A stretch of DNA of 64,000 nt from Chimaeribacter californicus (lineage in GTDB: Bacteria > Pseudomonadota > Gammaproteobacteria > Enterobacterales > Enterobacteriaceae), in the NCBI RefSeq assembly GCF_002858675.1, contig NZ_PJZF01000014.1:1-64000 (forward strand), given 5' to 3'. The notes beneath the pieces were generated by a model. That model saw only the letters and a program-made list of their open reading frames with translations, ran no database searches and was not told where the DNA came from. Shown here piece by piece: positions 30,300 to 41,314 of the stretch (its first letter is position 1; every line of letters starts with the position of its first letter). Both the position numbers and the translations under genes were made by a program.

Positions 30300-31558
30300 G
30301 TTTTGAAACTATCTCTGTGATCGGCCTGGGCTACATCGGCCTGCCGACGGCGGCGGCGTTTGCCTCCCGCCAGAAAAACGTGATCGGTGTGGACATCAAC
30401 CCACACGCGGTGGAAACCATTAACCGCGGCGCAATCCACATCGTCGAGCCGGATCTGGATGTGGTGGTCAGGCGCGCCGTTGAGGAGAAGTATCTGCGCG
30501 CGGTGATTGCCCCGCAGCCCGCCGATGCCTTCCTGATTGCGGTGCCGACCCCGTTCAAGGGCGACCATCAGCCCGACATGGTGTATGTCGAGGCGGCGGC
30601 CCGCTCTATTGCCACCGTGCTGAAGAAAGGCGATCTGGTGATCCTCGAGTCCACCTCACCGGTGGGCGCCACGGAGCAGATGGCCGGCTGGCTGGCGGAC
30701 TCACGCCCGGATCTGACCTTCCCGCAGCAGGCGGGTGAGCAGGCGGACGTCAACATCGCCTATTGCCCGGAGCGCGTGCTGCCGGGGCAGGTGATGGTGG
30801 AGCTTATCAAGAATGACCGGGTGATCGGCGGCATGACGCCCGCCTGTTCCGCCCGCGCCAGCGCGCTGTACAACATCTTCCTGGAAGGGGAGTGCGTGGA
30901 AACCAACGCCCGCACCGCCGAGATGTGCAAACTCACCGAAAACAGCTTCCGCGACGTGAACATCGCGTTCGCCAATGAGCTGTCGCTGATTTGTGCCGCG
31001 CAGGGCATCAACGTCTGGGAGCTGATCCGGCTGGCAAACCGCCACCCGCGCGTCAACATCCTGCAGCCTGGCCCCGGCGTCGGCGGCCACTGCATCGCGG
31101 TCGACCCGTGGTTCATCGTGGCACAGAACCCGGAACTGGCGCGGCTGATCCGCACCGCGCGCGAAGTGAATGACAGCAAACCGCACTGGGTGGTGGAGCA
31201 GGTCAAAGCCGCGGTGGCGGATTGCCTGGCCGCCAATGACCAGCGCGCGTCAGACGTGACCATCGCCTGCTTTGGCCTGGCATTCAAACCAAACATCGAT
31301 GACCTGCGTGAAAGCCCGGCGGTGGAAGTTGCGCAGCTGATCGCAGAGTGGCACCGCGGCGACACGCTGGTGGTGGAGCCGCACGTTGAGCACCTGCCGA
31401 AAGCGCTGGTCGGCCATACCACGCTGGTAAGCCTGGATGAGGCGTTGCAGCGGGCGGACGTGGTGGTGATGCTGGTGGACCATCAGGTGTTTAAAGCCAT
31501 TCCGGCCGCGACTGTCCGCCAGCCGTGGATTGTGGATACCAAAGGGGTGTGGCGCTGA
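30296..31558 (+). CDS. wecC: UDP-N-acetyl-D-mannosamine dehydrogenase
   Basis: 420 aa. NAD-binding Rossmann start [18 protein letters not shown], catalytic Cys region in [16 protein letters not shown]-terminal UDP-binding domain with [20 protein letters not shown]. Oxidises UDP-ManNAc to UDP-ManNAcA. In E. coli rffG follows directly; here the next gene is rffH after only 62 bases. Confidence 0.97.
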   Translation: MSFETISVIGLGYIGLPTAAAFASRQKNVIGVDINPHAVETINRGAIHIVEPDLDVVVRRAVEEKYLRAVIAPQPADAFLIAVPTPFKGDHQPDMVYVEAAARSIATVLKKGDLVILESTSPVGATEQMAGWLADSRPDLTFPQQAGEQADVNIAYCPERVLPGQVMVELIKNDRVIGGMTPACSARASALYNIFLEGECVETNARTAEMCKLTENSFRDVNIAFANELSLICAAQGINVWELIRLANRHPRVNILQPGPGVGGHCIAVDPWFIVAQNPELARLIRTAREVNDSKPHWVVEQVKAAVADCLAANDQRASDVTIACFGLAFKPNIDDLRESPAVEVAQLIAEWHRGDTLVVEPHVEHLPKALVGHTTLVSLDEALQRADVVVMLVDHQVFKAIPAATVRQPWIVDTKGVWR

Positions 31559-31620
31559 GCTGCACCCACCGGCACGTTTAGGGCTGAACGATTCCCCGCC
31601 GCAGCGGGACTGGAGAGCAT

Positions 31621-32502
31621 ATGAAAGGCATTATTCTGGCGGGCGGCTCCGGCACCCGGCTTCATCCCATTACCCGCGGCGTCTCCAAACAGCTGCTGCC
31701 GATTTACGACAAGCCGATGATCTACTATCCGCTGTCGGTGCTGATGCTGGCGGGTATCCGCGACATCCTGATTATCTCCACGCCGGAAGACATGGCCTCC
31801 TACCAGCGTTTGCTGGGCAGCGGCGAAGAGTTCGGCATCCGCCTGCAATATGAAGTGCAGGCCAGCCCGGACGGGCTGGCGCAGGCGTTCCTGATTGGTG
31901 AAGAGTTCATCAACGGCGAACCCACCTGCCTGGTGCTGGGCGACAACATCTATTTCGGCCAGGCCTTCAGCCCGAAACTGAAAAACGTGGCAGCGCGTGA
32001 GCGCGGCGCGACGGTATTCGGCTATCAGGTCATGGACCCGGAACGCTTTGGCGTGGTGGAGTTTGACGAGAACTTCCGCGCCCTGTCGCTGGAGGAGAAG
32101 CCGCTCAAGCCGCGTTCCAACTGGGCAGTGACCGGCCTCTATTTCTACGATGCGCAGGTGGTCGAGTTCGCCAAACAGGTAAAACCCTCGGTGCGTGGCG
32201 AACTGGAAATTACCTCGATTAACCAGATGTATCTGGATCGCGGTGAGCTGACGGTGGAATTGCTGGGGCGCGGTTTTGCCTGGCTTGATACCGGCACCCA
32301 CGACAGCCTGATCGAGGCGAGCAGCTTTGTGCAGACGGTGGAAAAGCGCCAGGGCTTCAAAATCGCCTGTCTGGAAGAGATTGGCTGGCGCAACGGCTGG
32401 CTGGATGACGAGGCGATCCGCCGCGCGGCCCAGTCGCTGGCGAAAACCGGCTACGGCAAATACCTGCTGGATCTGTTACATGCGCGTCCACGCCAATATT
32501 GA
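31621..32502 (+). CDS. rffH: glucose-1-phosphate thymidylyltransferase
   Basis: 293 aa. Nucleotidyltransferase signature [16 protein letters not shown]; further RmlA motifs [26 protein letters not shown] and [13 protein letters not shown]. Makes dTDP-glucose, starting the dTDP-Fuc4NAc branch of ECA. Could be called rmlA on sequence alone; the position in the wec cluster argues for rffH. Its last 23 bases overlap wecD in another frame. The partner dehydratase RffG is not present in the cluster. Confidence 0.94.
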   Translation: MKGIILAGGSGTRLHPITRGVSKQLLPIYDKPMIYYPLSVLMLAGIRDILIISTPEDMASYQRLLGSGEEFGIRLQYEVQASPDGLAQAFLIGEEFINGEPTCLVLGDNIYFGQAFSPKLKNVAARERGATVFGYQVMDPERFGVVEFDENFRALSLEEKPLKPRSNWAVTGLYFYDAQVVEFAKQVKPSVRGELEITSINQMYLDRGELTVELLGRGFAWLDTGTHDSLIEASSFVQTVEKRQGFKIACLEEIGWRNGWLDDEAIRRAAQSLAKTGYGKYLLDLLHARPRQY

Positions 32503-33187
32503 GTCGCTGGCCTGGGAGAGTGATTTCTTCCAGCGCACCAGCGCAAAGCTTCATTTCACTGCGGAGGCCGCACTGCTGACCGGCGAGCGGCTGGATGCGT
32601 ACCAGATTGTGCAGGCCAAAATCACGGCCGCCGAGCTGCCGCTGGCCGATGCGCTGGCCGGCCTGGGGTTTCGCCTGGCGGAAGGGGAAGTCGATTTTAC
32701 CCTGACAATCACGCCTGACGCCGCCGTGCGCCCCAGCCCGCTGGCCGTGCGGCCGGCCGGTGAGGCGGACATTTCCGCCCTGCAACAGGCCGCTGCCGCT
32801 GCCTTCGCCCTCAGCCGTTTCCGTGCCCCCTGGTATCTGCCGCAGGACAGCGGCCGCTTCTATGCCCAGTGGGTCACCAACGCGGTGCGCGGCAGTTTTG
32901 ACCACGTTTGCCTGCTGGTGGAGGATAGCCGGCAGCGGCCGCAGGGGTTTGTCACCTTGCGGCGCACCGGTGAGCATGAGGCGCGCATCGGCCTGCTGGC
33001 CGCCTGGCCGGGTGCCGGTGGGCGCGGCGTGGGCACCTGCCTGATGCAGGCGGCCAAACAGTGGTGCCGCGCAGAACAGCGTTCACACCTGCACGTAGCG
33101 ACCCAGAGCGGGAACGTTGCAGCAATGCGTCTTTATATTGGCAGTGGCGCGTCAGTGGCGGCCACTTCATTTTGGTTGTACAGGTGA
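32480..33187 (+). CDS. wecD: dTDP-fucosamine acetyltransferase
   Basis: 235 aa from ATG 32480 ([20 protein letters not shown]); family alignment supports this start, inside the end of rffH. C-terminal GNAT domain with [20 protein letters not shown]-type acetyl-CoA loop; conserved block [34 protein letters not shown]. Acetylates dTDP-4-amino-4,6-dideoxygalactose to dTDP-Fuc4NAc. Less conserved than its neighbours, with Ala-rich stretches. Confidence 0.93.
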   Translation: MRVHANIESLAWESDFFQRTSAKLHFTAEAALLTGERLDAYQIVQAKITAAELPLADALAGLGFRLAEGEVDFTLTITPDAAVRPSPLAVRPAGEADISALQQAAAAAFALSRFRAPWYLPQDSGRFYAQWVTNAVRGSFDHVCLLVEDSRQRPQGFVTLRRTGEHEARIGLLAAWPGAGGRGVGTCLMQAAKQWCRAEQRSHLHVATQSGNVAAMRLYIGSGASVAATSFWLYR

Positions 33188-33191
33188 TCCT

Positions 33192-34322
33192 ATGATTCCA
33201 TTTAATGCGCCACCGGTAGTGGGCACTGAAATTGATTACATGCAGTCCGCCATGAGCAGCGGCAAACTCTGCGGTGACGGCGGCTACACCCGCCGCTGCC
33301 AGCAGTGGATTGAACAGAATTTTGGCTGCCCGAAAGTGTTGCTCACCCCGTCCTGCACTGCGTCGCTGGAGATGGCCGCGCTGCTGCTCGACATCAAAGC
33401 GGGTGATGAAGTGATCATGCCGAGCTACACCTTTGTCTCGACCGCCAACGCCTTTGTGCTGCGCGGCGCGAAAATCGTGTTTGTGGATATCCGCCCGGAT
33501 ACCATGAACATTGATGAGACCAAAATCGAGGCGGCCATCACAGAGAACACCCGCGCGATTGTGCCGGTGCACTACGCGGGCGTGGCCTGCGAAATGGACA
33601 CCATCATGGCGCTGGCGGAAAAGTACCGCCTTTACGTGGTGGAAGATGCCGCGCAGGGCGTGATGTCGAAATACAAAGGCAAAGCGCTTGGCACCATCGG
33701 CCACATCGGCTGTTTCAGCTTCCATGAAACCAAAAACTACACCGCAGGCGGTGAGGGCGGCGCGACGTTGATCAATGACCGCACGCTGATCGAGCGTGCC
33801 GAGATCATCCGTGAAAAAGGCACCAACCGCAGCCAGTTCTTCCGCGGCCAGGTTGATAAATATACCTGGCGGGACATCGGCTCCAGTTACCTGATGTCTG
33901 ACCTTCAGGCCGGCTATCTCTGGGCGCAACTGGAGGCGGCCGACCGCATCAACCAGCGCCGCCTGCTGCTCTGGACGAACTATTATGAAGCGCTGTCACG
34001 GCTGGCGAAGCAGGGGCGCATTGCGCTGCCCGCCATCCCGGCCAGTTGTGTGCACAACGCCCACATGTTCTACATCAAGCTGCGGGACATCGCCGAGCGT
34101 GACGCCCTGATCGCCTACATGAAAGAGGCGGAGATCATGTCGGTGTTCCACTACATCCCGCTGCACAGCAGCCCGGCCGGGCAGCAGTTTGGCCGTTTCG
34201 CCGGGGAAGACCGCTTCACCACCGCCGAAAGCGAGCGGTTGGTACGCCTGCCGCTGTTCTACAACCTGCCTGATGTTAACCAACGCACGGTCATTAATAC
34301 GCTTCTGAGCTTCTTTGCCTGA
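33192..34322 (+). CDS. wecE: dTDP-4-amino-4,6-dideoxygalactose transaminase
   Basis: 376 aa from MIPFNAPPVVGTEIDYMQSA, same length as E. coli WecE; frame extends upstream but is not coding. DegT/DnrJ/EryC1 PLP aminotransferase with catalytic Lys in FHETKNYTAGGEGG and PSYTFVSTANAFVLRG. Acts on dTDP-4-keto-6-deoxyglucose, the product expected from RffG/RmlB. Starts four bases after wecD. Confidence 0.96.
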   Translation: MIPFNAPPVVGTEIDYMQSAMSSGKLCGDGGYTRRCQQWIEQNFGCPKVLLTPSCTASLEMAALLLDIKAGDEVIMPSYTFVSTANAFVLRGAKIVFVDIRPDTMNIDETKIEAAITENTRAIVPVHYAGVACEMDTIMALAEKYRLYVVEDAAQGVMSKYKGKALGTIGHIGCFSFHETKNYTAGGEGGATLINDRTLIERAEIIREKGTNRSQFFRGQVDKYTWRDIGSSYLMSDLQAGYLWAQLEAADRINQRRLLLWTNYYEALSRLAKQGRIALPAIPASCVHNAHMFYIKLRDIAERDALIAYMKEAEIMSVFHYIPLHSSPAGQQFGRFAGEDRFTTAESERLVRLPLFYNLPDVNQRTVINTLLSFFA

Positions 34323-34323
34323 T

Positions 34324-35574
34324 ATGTCACTGGCCAAAGCATCTGTCTGGACCGCAGGCTCGACGTTAATCAAAATTGGCGTCGGGCTTATTGTGGTCAA
34401 ACTTCTTGCCGTCAGCTTCGGCCCCAGCGGGGTCGGGCAGGCGGGTAACTTCCGTCAACTGATCACCGTGCTGGGCGTGCTCTCCGGCGCGGGTATTTTC
34501 AACGGCGTCACTAAGTACGTGGCGGAGCATCAACAGGACGCAACGCGGCTGCGGGCGGTGCTCGGCACCGCTTCCACGCTAATCCTCGGTTTCTCCACCC
34601 TGCTGGCGCTGGTGTTCCTGCTGGCGGCCGCGCCCATCAGCGCCGGGCTGTTCGGCCACGATCGCTACCAGAACGTGGTGCGCTGCGTGGCACTGGTGCA
34701 GATGGGCATTGCTTACGCCAACTTTTTCCTGGCGATCCTGAAGGGTTACCGCGACGCGCTGGGCAATGCGCTGGCGATTGTCGGCGGCAGCCTGATCGGG
34801 CTGGTAGCCTATATCCTCTGCTTCCGGCTGGGCGGTTATGAAGGTGCGCTGGCCGGGCTGGCGCTGGTACCGGCGCTGGCAGTGATCCCGGCCGGGCTGC
34901 TGCTGGCGAAACGCCGCCGCTTCCCGCTGCGTGATCTGAAACCGGGCTGGGACCGGCTGCTGGCCGGGCAGTTCGCCAAGTTCACGCTGATGGCGCTGAT
35001 GACCGCCGTGACCCTGCCGGTCGCCTATATCATGATGCGTAACCTGCTGGCGGCACACTATGGCTGGGACGCGGTCGGCATCTGGCAGGGCGTAAGCAGC
35101 ATCTCTGATGCTTACCTGCAATTTATCACCGCCTCGTTCAGCGTTTACCTGCTGCCGACGCTGTCGCGCCTGACGGAGAAATCCGCCGTCACCCGTGAGA
35201 TCGGCCGCTCGCTGGCCTTTGTGTTACCGGCGGTGGCAGCGGTGAGCTTCGGCGTCTGGCTGCTGCGCGATGTGGCGATCTGGCTGCTGTTCTCTGAGAA
35301 ATTCACCGCGATGCGTGACCTGTTCGCCTGGCAACTGGTGGGTGACGTGCTGAAAGTCGGGGCGTATGTGTATGGCTATCTGGTGATCGCCCGCGCCTCG
35401 TTGCGCTTCTACCTGCTCACCGAGCTGAGCCAGTTCCTGCTGCTGACCGGTTTTGCCCACTGGCTGATTCCGGCGCACGGCGCGCTGGGGGCGGCACAGG
35501 CCTATATGGCCACCTATTGTGTCTATTTCTTGCTCTGTAGCACTGTTTTCCTGATTTATCGTAGGCGGGCATGA
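34324..35574 (+). CDS. wzxE: ECA lipid III flippase
   Basis: 416 aa, same as E. coli, from [20 protein letters not shown]; about 12 membrane segments of the MOP/PST superfamily. Conserved stretches [19 protein letters not shown] and [20 protein letters not shown]. Moves the undecaprenyl-PP-linked ECA trisaccharide to the periplasmic face. Overlaps wecF by four bases (ATGA). Confidence 0.96.
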   Translation: MSLAKASVWTAGSTLIKIGVGLIVVKLLAVSFGPSGVGQAGNFRQLITVLGVLSGAGIFNGVTKYVAEHQQDATRLRAVLGTASTLILGFSTLLALVFLLAAAPISAGLFGHDRYQNVVRCVALVQMGIAYANFFLAILKGYRDALGNALAIVGGSLIGLVAYILCFRLGGYEGALAGLALVPALAVIPAGLLLAKRRRFPLRDLKPGWDRLLAGQFAKFTLMALMTAVTLPVAYIMMRNLLAAHYGWDAVGIWQGVSSISDAYLQFITASFSVYLLPTLSRLTEKSAVTREIGRSLAFVLPAVAAVSFGVWLLRDVAIWLLFSEKFTAMRDLFAWQLVGDVLKVGAYVYGYLVIARASLRFYLLTELSQFLLLTGFAHWLIPAHGALGAAQAYMATYCVYFLLCSTVFLIYRRRA

Positions 35575-36656
35575 CAACACTTATTCACGTTCTGGGATCT
35601 GACATCCCACACCATAATCTCACGGTGCTGCGCTTCTTTAATGAGGTGCTGCTGCCGCGCGTCCCGGCCGGGCAGGCGAATACCTTTATGGTCGTCGCTG
35701 CCGATGCCGCAGCGTTCGCGGCTTTCCGTGAGCTTAAGATTGAGGTTTTCCCGGATAAACCGTCGCTGGCACAAGCGGTGATTCGCCGCGCGCAGCAGGA
35801 TCGGCAGACGCGATTTTTCCTGCACGGGCAATTTAACCCGGCGCTGTGGCTGGCGCTGTTGCAACGCAAAATCCGGCCGCAGCAGGTTTACTGGCATGTC
35901 TGGGGCGCAGATCTGTATGAAGAGGCCAAAGGCTGGAAATTCCGCGCCTTCTACCTGTTGCGGCGGCTGGCGCAGGGGCGCGTTGGCCATGTGTTCGCCA
36001 CGCGCGGGGACATCCAGCACTACCGGCAGCGCCACCCGCGGGTTCCGGCGTCTTTGCTCTACTTCCCGACGCGCATGGTCCCGGCGCTGAGCATGCCCGC
36101 GCGGACGCAGGCGGGCGGCCAGCCGCTGACGATTCTGGTGGGGAACTCCGGCGACCGCACCAACCGCCATATTGAGGCGTTGCAGGCAATCCACCGTGAT
36201 TTCGGCAGCAATGTGAAGGTCGTGGTGCCGCTGGGCTACCCGGCCAATAACGAGGCGTACATTGCGCAGATCCGGCAGGCGGGGGCGGCGCTGTTCCCGC
36301 CGGAAAACCTGCACCTGCTGACGGCGCAGATGGCCTTCCCGGACTACCTGGCACTGCTGCAACGCTGTGACCTCGGCTACTTTATCTTTAACCGCCAGCA
36401 GGGCATCGGCACGCTCTGTTTGCTGATTCAGTCCGGCATTCCGTTTGTGCTGAGCCGCAAAAACCCGTTCTGGCAGGATCTGGCGGAACAGCACCTGCCG
36501 GTGCTGTTTTATGGCGATGCGCTGGACGACGCCACCGTGCGCGAGGCGCAACGGCAGATGGCGCTGGTGGACAAGCAGGCGATCGCCTTCTTCAACCCGA
36601 ACTATATTGATGGCTGGGTAAGCGCCCTGGCGCAGGCCGCAGGGGAGGCACCATGA
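35571..36656 (+). CDS. wecF: 4-acetamido-4,6-dideoxy-D-galactose (Fuc4NAc) transferase
   Basis: 361 aa, start [20 protein letters not shown], typical of glycosyltransferase family 56. Conserved segments [36 protein letters not shown] and [19 protein letters not shown]. Adds Fuc4NAc to lipid II to complete lipid III. Overlaps wzyE by four bases. Confidence 0.95.
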   Translation: MTTLIHVLGSDIPHHNLTVLRFFNEVLLPRVPAGQANTFMVVAADAAAFAAFRELKIEVFPDKPSLAQAVIRRAQQDRQTRFFLHGQFNPALWLALLQRKIRPQQVYWHVWGADLYEEAKGWKFRAFYLLRRLAQGRVGHVFATRGDIQHYRQRHPRVPASLLYFPTRMVPALSMPARTQAGGQPLTILVGNSGDRTNRHIEALQAIHRDFGSNVKVVVPLGYPANNEAYIAQIRQAGAALFPPENLHLLTAQMAFPDYLALLQRCDLGYFIFNRQQGIGTLCLLIQSGIPFVLSRKNPFWQDLAEQHLPVLFYGDALDDATVREAQRQMALVDKQAIAFFNPNYIDGWVSALAQAAGEAP

Positions 36657-38023
36657 CGCTGGGCGAATTTGGCGGGCTGAGTGTGGTATACCTCGCGTCG
36701 CTGCTGTTTATCCTGACGGTGAGCTACCGGGAGTTCCGCCGGGTGCGGTTTAACTTCAACGTTTTCTTCTCGCTGCTCTACCTGCTGACTTTCTATTTCG
36801 GCTTCCCGCTCACCTGCTTGCTGGTGTTTGAATTTGATGTCGCGGTGGTGCCGCCGGAATTCCTGTTGCAGGCGCTGCTCTCGGCCACCTGTTTCTATGC
36901 CATCTACTACGTGGCCTACAAAACGCGGCTACGCACCGCCACCGCCGCCGCGCGGCCACCGCTGTTCACCCTGAACCGTATAGAGGCGCACCTCACCTGG
37001 GGGTTGCTGGCGCTGATTGCGATAGGCACCGTCACGGTGTTCTTTATGCACAACGGCTTCCTGCTGTTTAAGCTCAACGCCTATAGCGAGATCTTCTCCA
37101 GTGAAGTGTCCGGCGTGGCGCTGAAGCGCTTCTTCTATTTCTTCATCCCGGCGATGCTGGTGGTCTACTTCCTGCGGCAGGATCTGCGCAGCTGGCTGTT
37201 CTTCCTGGTCAGCACCGTAGCCTTCGGCATCCTGACCTATATGATCGTCGGCGGCACACGCGCCAACATCATCATCGCGTTTGCGCTGTTCCTGTTTATC
37301 GGCATTGTGCGCGGCTGGATCACCCTGTGGATGCTGGCCGCCGCCGGGGTGTTCGGCATCGTCGGCATGTTCTGGCTGGCGCTGAAGCGCTATAGCCTGG
37401 ACGTCAGCGGCGCGGAGGCGTTCTACACCTTCCTGTACCTGACGCGCGACACCTTCTCGCCGTGGGAGAACCTGGCGCTGCTGCTGCAAAACTATGACAA
37501 GATCGACTTCCAGGGGCTGGCGCCGATGGCGCGCGACTTCTACGTGTTCATCCCGAGCTGGCTCTGGCCGGGGCGGCCTTCGGAAGTGCTCAACAGCGCC
37601 AACTACTTTACCTGGGAAGTGCTGGACAACCACTCCGGCCTCGCCATTTCGCCGACGCTTATCGGCTCGCTGGTGGTGATGGGCGGCGTCTGGTTTATTC
37701 CGCTCGGTGCCGTGGCGGTGGGCTGGGTAATTAAATGGTTTGACTGGCTGTATGAGCAGGGCAAAGCGGAAAATAACCGCTATAAATCGGCGGTGTTGCA
37801 GGCGTTCTGTTTTGGGGCGGTGTTTAATATGATCGTACTGGCGCGTGAGGGCGTTGACGCCTTTGGCTCCCGTGTGGTCTTCTTCTGCCTGATTTTTGGT
37901 GCCTGTCTGGTGGCGGCGAAACTGTTGTACTGGATGCTTGATGCGGGCGGCCTGATCAGGCCGCGCGGCGGTTGCGGGGAAAGGGCTTCCCCGGCGTCGC
38001 CCCCGGCGGACGGCATCCTGTAA
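36653..38023 (+). CDS. wzyE: ECA polymerase
   Basis: 456 aa integral membrane protein with about 11 hydrophobic segments, starting [20 protein letters not shown]. Conserved WzyE stretches include [20 protein letters not shown]-like [20 protein letters not shown] and [20 protein letters not shown]. Polymerises ECA repeat units in the periplasm. The C-terminus ([17 protein letters not shown]) is variable. Ends eight bases before wecG. Confidence 0.95.
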   Translation: MTLGEFGGLSVVYLASLLFILTVSYREFRRVRFNFNVFFSLLYLLTFYFGFPLTCLLVFEFDVAVVPPEFLLQALLSATCFYAIYYVAYKTRLRTATAAARPPLFTLNRIEAHLTWGLLALIAIGTVTVFFMHNGFLLFKLNAYSEIFSSEVSGVALKRFFYFFIPAMLVVYFLRQDLRSWLFFLVSTVAFGILTYMIVGGTRANIIIAFALFLFIGIVRGWITLWMLAAAGVFGIVGMFWLALKRYSLDVSGAEAFYTFLYLTRDTFSPWENLALLLQNYDKIDFQGLAPMARDFYVFIPSWLWPGRPSEVLNSANYFTWEVLDNHSGLAISPTLIGSLVVMGGVWFIPLGAVAVGWVIKWFDWLYEQGKAENNRYKSAVLQAFCFGAVFNMIVLAREGVDAFGSRVVFFCLIFGACLVAAKLLYWMLDAGGLIRPRGGCGERASPASPPADGIL

Positions 38024-38031
38024 GGAAATTC

Positions 38032-38772
38032 ATGGACTCACTACGTTCTGTCCCCAAATACACCATCCGTGGCCTGGAGATTTGGGGGTTTAAAAATATG
38101 GCGCAGTTTCTTGACCACCTGTTTGCCGGCCGCCAGGTGCGCACCGGCACCCTGGTGGCGATTAACGCGGAAAAGGTGCTGGCAACAGAACGCGATGCCG
38201 CATTGCATGCGCTGATTAACGGTGTGGAATATAAGTACGCCGACGGCATCAGCATTGTGCGCTCTATCCGCCGCAAATACCCGGGGGCGGAGGTGTCGCG
38301 CATCGCCGGGGCGGATCTTTGGGAAGCGTTGATGGCGCGCGCCGGGCAGGAGGGCACGCCGGTGTTCCTGATTGGCGGCAAGCCGGAGATTCTGGCCCAG
38401 ACCGAAGAGAAACTGCGCGCGCAGTGGAACGTCAATATTGTCGGCAGCCAGAACGGCTACTTCACACCGGAGCAGCGCCAGCCGCTGTTTGAGCGGGTGA
38501 AAGCCAGCGGCGCGGCGATTGTCACCGTGGCGATGGGCTCACCACGGCAGGAAGTGCTGATGCGGGACTGCCGGGCGCTCCACCCGCACGCGCTCTATAT
38601 GGGGGTCGGCGGCACCTACGATGTCTTCACCGGCCATGTAAAGCGCGCGCCGAAATTCTGGCAGAACACCGGGCTGGAGTGGCTCTACCGGCTGATCCTG
38701 CAACCGAGCCGGCTGGGCCGTCAGTTAAAGCTGCTGAAATACCTGCGTTACCACTTCACCGATCAACTCTGA
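38032..38772 (+). CDS. wecG: UDP-N-acetyl-D-mannosaminuronic acid transferase
   Basis: 246 aa from ATG 38032 with AAGGA upstream (E. coli 246). WecG/TagA/CpsF family (GT26): [50 protein letters not shown] and [20 protein letters not shown]. Adds ManNAcA to make ECA lipid II. Last gene of the wec cluster; frame runs upstream into wzyE but that part is not conserved. Confidence 0.96.
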   Translation: MDSLRSVPKYTIRGLEIWGFKNMAQFLDHLFAGRQVRTGTLVAINAEKVLATERDAALHALINGVEYKYADGISIVRSIRRKYPGAEVSRIAGADLWEALMARAGQEGTPVFLIGGKPEILAQTEEKLRAQWNVNIVGSQNGYFTPEQRQPLFERVKASGAAIVTVAMGSPRQEVLMRDCRALHPHALYMGVGGTYDVFTGHVKRAPKFWQNTGLEWLYRLILQPSRLGRQLKLLKYLRYHFTDQL

Positions 38773-38776
38773 AACC

Positions 38777-38817
38777 GCGTACGTCCTGCAATTCAGGGCG
38801 TACGCTGCACACTTTTT
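38777..38817 (+). terminator. probable wec operon terminator
   Basis: A 12-bp stem (gcgtacg tcctg / cagg g cgtacgc, one G-T pair) with loop caatt starts four bases after the wecG stop. The T-run (ttttt, 38813-38817) is seven bases beyond the stem, so termination may be weak or the hairpin may act in RNA stability. Confidence 0.6.
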
Positions 38818-38904
38818 GCAAAAAAAGCGGTGAGCCTGCTTCAAGGCTTGCACATTCTGGTTTGCTTCTATTGAGAAAATACGGAACCATAGCGCCCGGC
38901 AAAA

Positions 38905-38981
38905 TCCGGCAGGCACCTGCCGGACGGCGGCTGGGCCATTTCTTCCCTATCCTCTTTCTATAGGGAATCCCCGGCCCAGCC
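38905..38981 (+). promoter_or_regulatory. structured leader before thrP: simple hairpin plus nested hairpin
   Basis: First stem tccggcag/ctgccgga (38905-38912 with 38917-38924). Second: outer 9-bp perfect stem ggctgggcc/ggcccagcc (38929-38937, 38973-38981) enclosing an inner 8-bp perfect stem ttccctat/atagggaa (38943-38950, 38960-38967) with loop cctctttct. No T-run follows, so it is not a simple terminator. It lies 106 bases before the thrP start and could be an RNA regulatory element. Confidence 0.6.
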
Positions 38982-39086
38982 CACTTGCCCCAGGCGGCGT
39001 TACGCGGCCTTTTTCGGTCTACCACCAAAAAAATAACATTCCGGCCTGTCCGGAAGGCATACACAACACGCGAAAACAGAGGATCT

Positions 39087-40481
39087 ATGGCGAGTCACGA
39101 AGAGAAAAAAGGGTTGCACCGGGGGTTGGAGGCACGGCATATCGAGCTGATTGCCCTGGGCGGCACCATTGGTGTCGGGCTGTTTATGGGGGCGGGCAGT
39201 ACGTTGAAATGGGCGGGGCCGTCGGTTCTGCTGGCGTACATCGTCGCCGGGTTATTTGTGTTCTTTATCATGCGCGCCATGGGCGAAATGCTGCACCTGG
39301 AGCCGGTCGCCGGGTCGTTTGCTGTCTACGCGCATAAATACCTCAGCCCTTACTTTGGTTACCTGACAGCCTGGAGCTACTGGTTTATGTGGATTGCGGT
39401 GGGGATCTCCGAGATAACCGCCGTGGGCGTCTATGTGCAGTACTGGTTCCCCGATTTGCCGCAATGGGTGCCTGCCCTGGCGGCAATTGCGCTGGTGGCG
39501 TTGGCTAACCTGGCCGCGGTGAAACTCTACGGCGAATTTGAGTTCTGGTTTGCGCTGATCAAAGTCACCACCATTATTGTGATGATCGTAGTGGGGTTGG
39601 GCGTTATCTTCTTCGGCTTCGGCAACCATGGCCAGGCGCTGGGCTTTGAGAACCTCACCACTCACGGCGGCTTCTTCGCCGGTGGCTGGAAAGGCTTCCT
39701 GTTTGCGCTCTGTATTGTTGTCGCGTCCTATCAGGGCGTGGAGCTGGTCGGCATCACGGCCGGTGAAGCCAAAAACCCACAGGTGACGCTGAAGCGCGCC
39801 ATCAACAACATCCTGTGGCGCATCCTGATTTTCTACGTCGGCGCGATCTTCGTCATCATTACTATTTTCCCGTGGAATGAGATCGGCACCCACGGCAGCC
39901 CGTTTGTGCTGACCTTCTCGAAGATCGGCATCACTGCGGCGGCCGGTATCATTAACTTTGTGGTGCTGACAGCGGCGCTCTCCGGTTGTAACAGCGGCAT
40001 GTACAGCTGCGGGCGTATGCTCTATGCCCTGGCGAAAAACCGCCAACTGCCCGCGTTCCTGGGCCGCGTGTCAAAAGGCGGCGTGCCGGTGTATGGCATT
40101 GCCATCACCATTCTTTGCCTGCTGGCCGGCTCCTGCCTGAACTACATCATCCCGAACCCGGAGCAGGTGTTTGTGTACGTCTACAGTGCCAGCGTGCTGC
40201 CGGGCATGGTGCCGTGGTTCGTGGTGCTGGTCAGCCAGCTGAAATTCCGTGCGGTGCATAAGCAGGCATTGAAAACCCATCCATTTAAGTCGCTGCTGTT
40301 CCCATACGCCAACTACCTGACCATCGCTTTCCTGCTTTGTGTGCTGGTAGGGATGGGAATTAACCCGGATACGCGTATTTCTCTGCTGGTAGGGGGCATT
40401 TTTATTGCCGCCGTCTCCTTAATTTACGTTGGCGCAGGCATGCATAAACGCCGGGATGCGTTGAAAAACAGCGCAGAATAG
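39087..40481 (+). CDS. thrP: threonine/serine:H+ symporter ThrP (YifK)
   Basis: 464 aa from ATG 39087 (SD AGAGGA); upstream in-frame codons are not conserved. APC-superfamily amino acid permease with 12 membrane segments, beginning [20 protein letters not shown] and carrying [20 protein letters not shown]. Highly similar to E. coli YifK, located after wecG there too; known to import threonine and serine and to be controlled by Lrp and small RNAs. Confidence 0.95.
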   Translation: MASHEEKKGLHRGLEARHIELIALGGTIGVGLFMGAGSTLKWAGPSVLLAYIVAGLFVFFIMRAMGEMLHLEPVAGSFAVYAHKYLSPYFGYLTAWSYWFMWIAVGISEITAVGVYVQYWFPDLPQWVPALAAIALVALANLAAVKLYGEFEFWFALIKVTTIIVMIVVGLGVIFFGFGNHGQALGFENLTTHGGFFAGGWKGFLFALCIVVASYQGVELVGITAGEAKNPQVTLKRAINNILWRILIFYVGAIFVIITIFPWNEIGTHGSPFVLTFSKIGITAAAGIINFVVLTAALSGCNSGMYSCGRMLYALAKNRQLPAFLGRVSKGGVPVYGIAITILCLLAGSCLNYIIPNPEQVFVYVYSASVLPGMVPWFVVLVSQLKFRAVHKQALKTHPFKSLLFPYANYLTIAFLLCVLVGMGINPDTRISLLVGGIFIAAVSLIYVGAGMHKRRDALKNSAE

Positions 40482-40574
40482 CAGGGCAGGGGCGGGATTA
40501 AAGGCTTTAGCGCTCACTTTTAGGACGAAACGCACAAACTCTAAGCAGACGCGATATTTCTTCTAAAAAAGCAC

Positions 40575-40603
40575 TAGACAGCCCAGCACTAAAGCCGTAA
40601 TAT
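40575..40603 (+). promoter_or_regulatory. promoter of the argX-hisR-leuT-proM tRNA operon
   Basis: TAGACA, 17-base spacer, TAATAT, followed by the GC-rich discriminator cccgcccc, typical of stringently controlled stable-RNA promoters. Lies 22 bases before tRNA-Arg. Confidence 0.8.
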
Positions 40604-40624
40604 CCCGCCCCGCAACGGCGCTAA

Positions 40625-40701
<77 letters not shown>

Positions 40702-40785
40702 TTAAGTTTGTGTGCAAGAGCTGCGGTGGACACTTTCTTCGGAAAGAACGTACCGCGTGAAGTAGCAGTAAAGCAGTAATGTGAT

Positions 40786-40862
40786 GGTGGCTATAGCTCA
40801 GTTGGTAGAGCCCTGGATTGTGATTCCAGTTGTCGTGGGTTCGAGTCCCATTAGCCACCCCA
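40786..40862 (+). tRNA. hisR: tRNA-His (GUG)
   Basis: 77 nt including the extra G at position -1 characteristic of tRNA-His; anticodon GTG in attGTGatt, T-loop GGTTCGAGTCC and encoded CCA. Confidence 0.97.
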
Positions 40863-40875
40863 GATTTGTGGCGAT

Positions 40876-40962
40876 GCGAAGGTGGCGGAATTGGTAGACG
40901 CGCTAGCTTCAGGTGTTAGTGTCCTTACGGACGTGAGGGTTCAAGTCCCTCTCTTCGCACCA
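40876..40962 (+). tRNA. leuT: tRNA-Leu (CAG)
   Basis: 87-nt class II tRNA with long variable arm (tgtccttacggacg), anticodon CAG in cttCAGgtg, acceptor GCGAAGG and encoded CCA. Confidence 0.97.
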
Positions 40963-41018
40963 CACAAACAACATCTCAGATGTTGTTGAAGTAAGAAGTA
41001 AAAACAGCAGTAAAAAAT

Positions 41019-41095
41019 CGGCGAGTAGCGCAGCTTGGTAGCGCAACTGGTTTGGGACCAGTGGGTCGGAGGTTCGAATCCTCTCTCGCCGACCA
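41019..41095 (+). tRNA. proM: tRNA-Pro (UGG)
   Basis: 77 nt, acceptor CGGCGAG/CTCGCCG, anticodon TGG in gttTGGgac, T-loop GGTTCGAATCC and encoded CCA. Last tRNA of the cluster. Confidence 0.97.
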
Positions 41096-41105
41096 CATTC
41101 AGAAT

Positions 41106-41127
41106 AACCCCGCTCTGCGGGGTTTTT
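41106..41127 (+). terminator. tRNA operon terminator
   Basis: aaccccgc/gcggggtt stem with loop tct, followed by five T, ten bases after the tRNA-Pro CCA end. Confidence 0.92.
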
Positions 41128-41205
41128 CGCTTTCTGATATCCGCAAAAGTGTTCCGGATTTTATTGCCCGACCTTTACCGGCATGCCACTGTTTTAGCCG
41201 GATGG

Positions 41206-41260
41206 TTTGGGACTATATTTGGGACTATGTGCGCGTAGTCCGATTGTGGCGTAGTCCCAT
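41206..41260. repeat. short direct and inverted repeats after proM
   Basis: tttgggactat occurs at 41206-41216 and 41218-41228 (12-base period); an inverted form gtagtcccat lies at 41251-41260 and a shorter gtagtcc at 41235. Repeats of this size beside a tRNA 3' end can be integrase arm sites, but there is no integrase gene and no second copy of the tRNA 3' end, so this is at most a remnant. The rest of 41128-41314 holds nothing else that I can support. Confidence 0.45.
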
Positions 41261-41314
41261 CCTGCGACAACAGGCGGATGATAGGGCGACAACAGCAAAA
41301 CCCTTCTCTTACCT

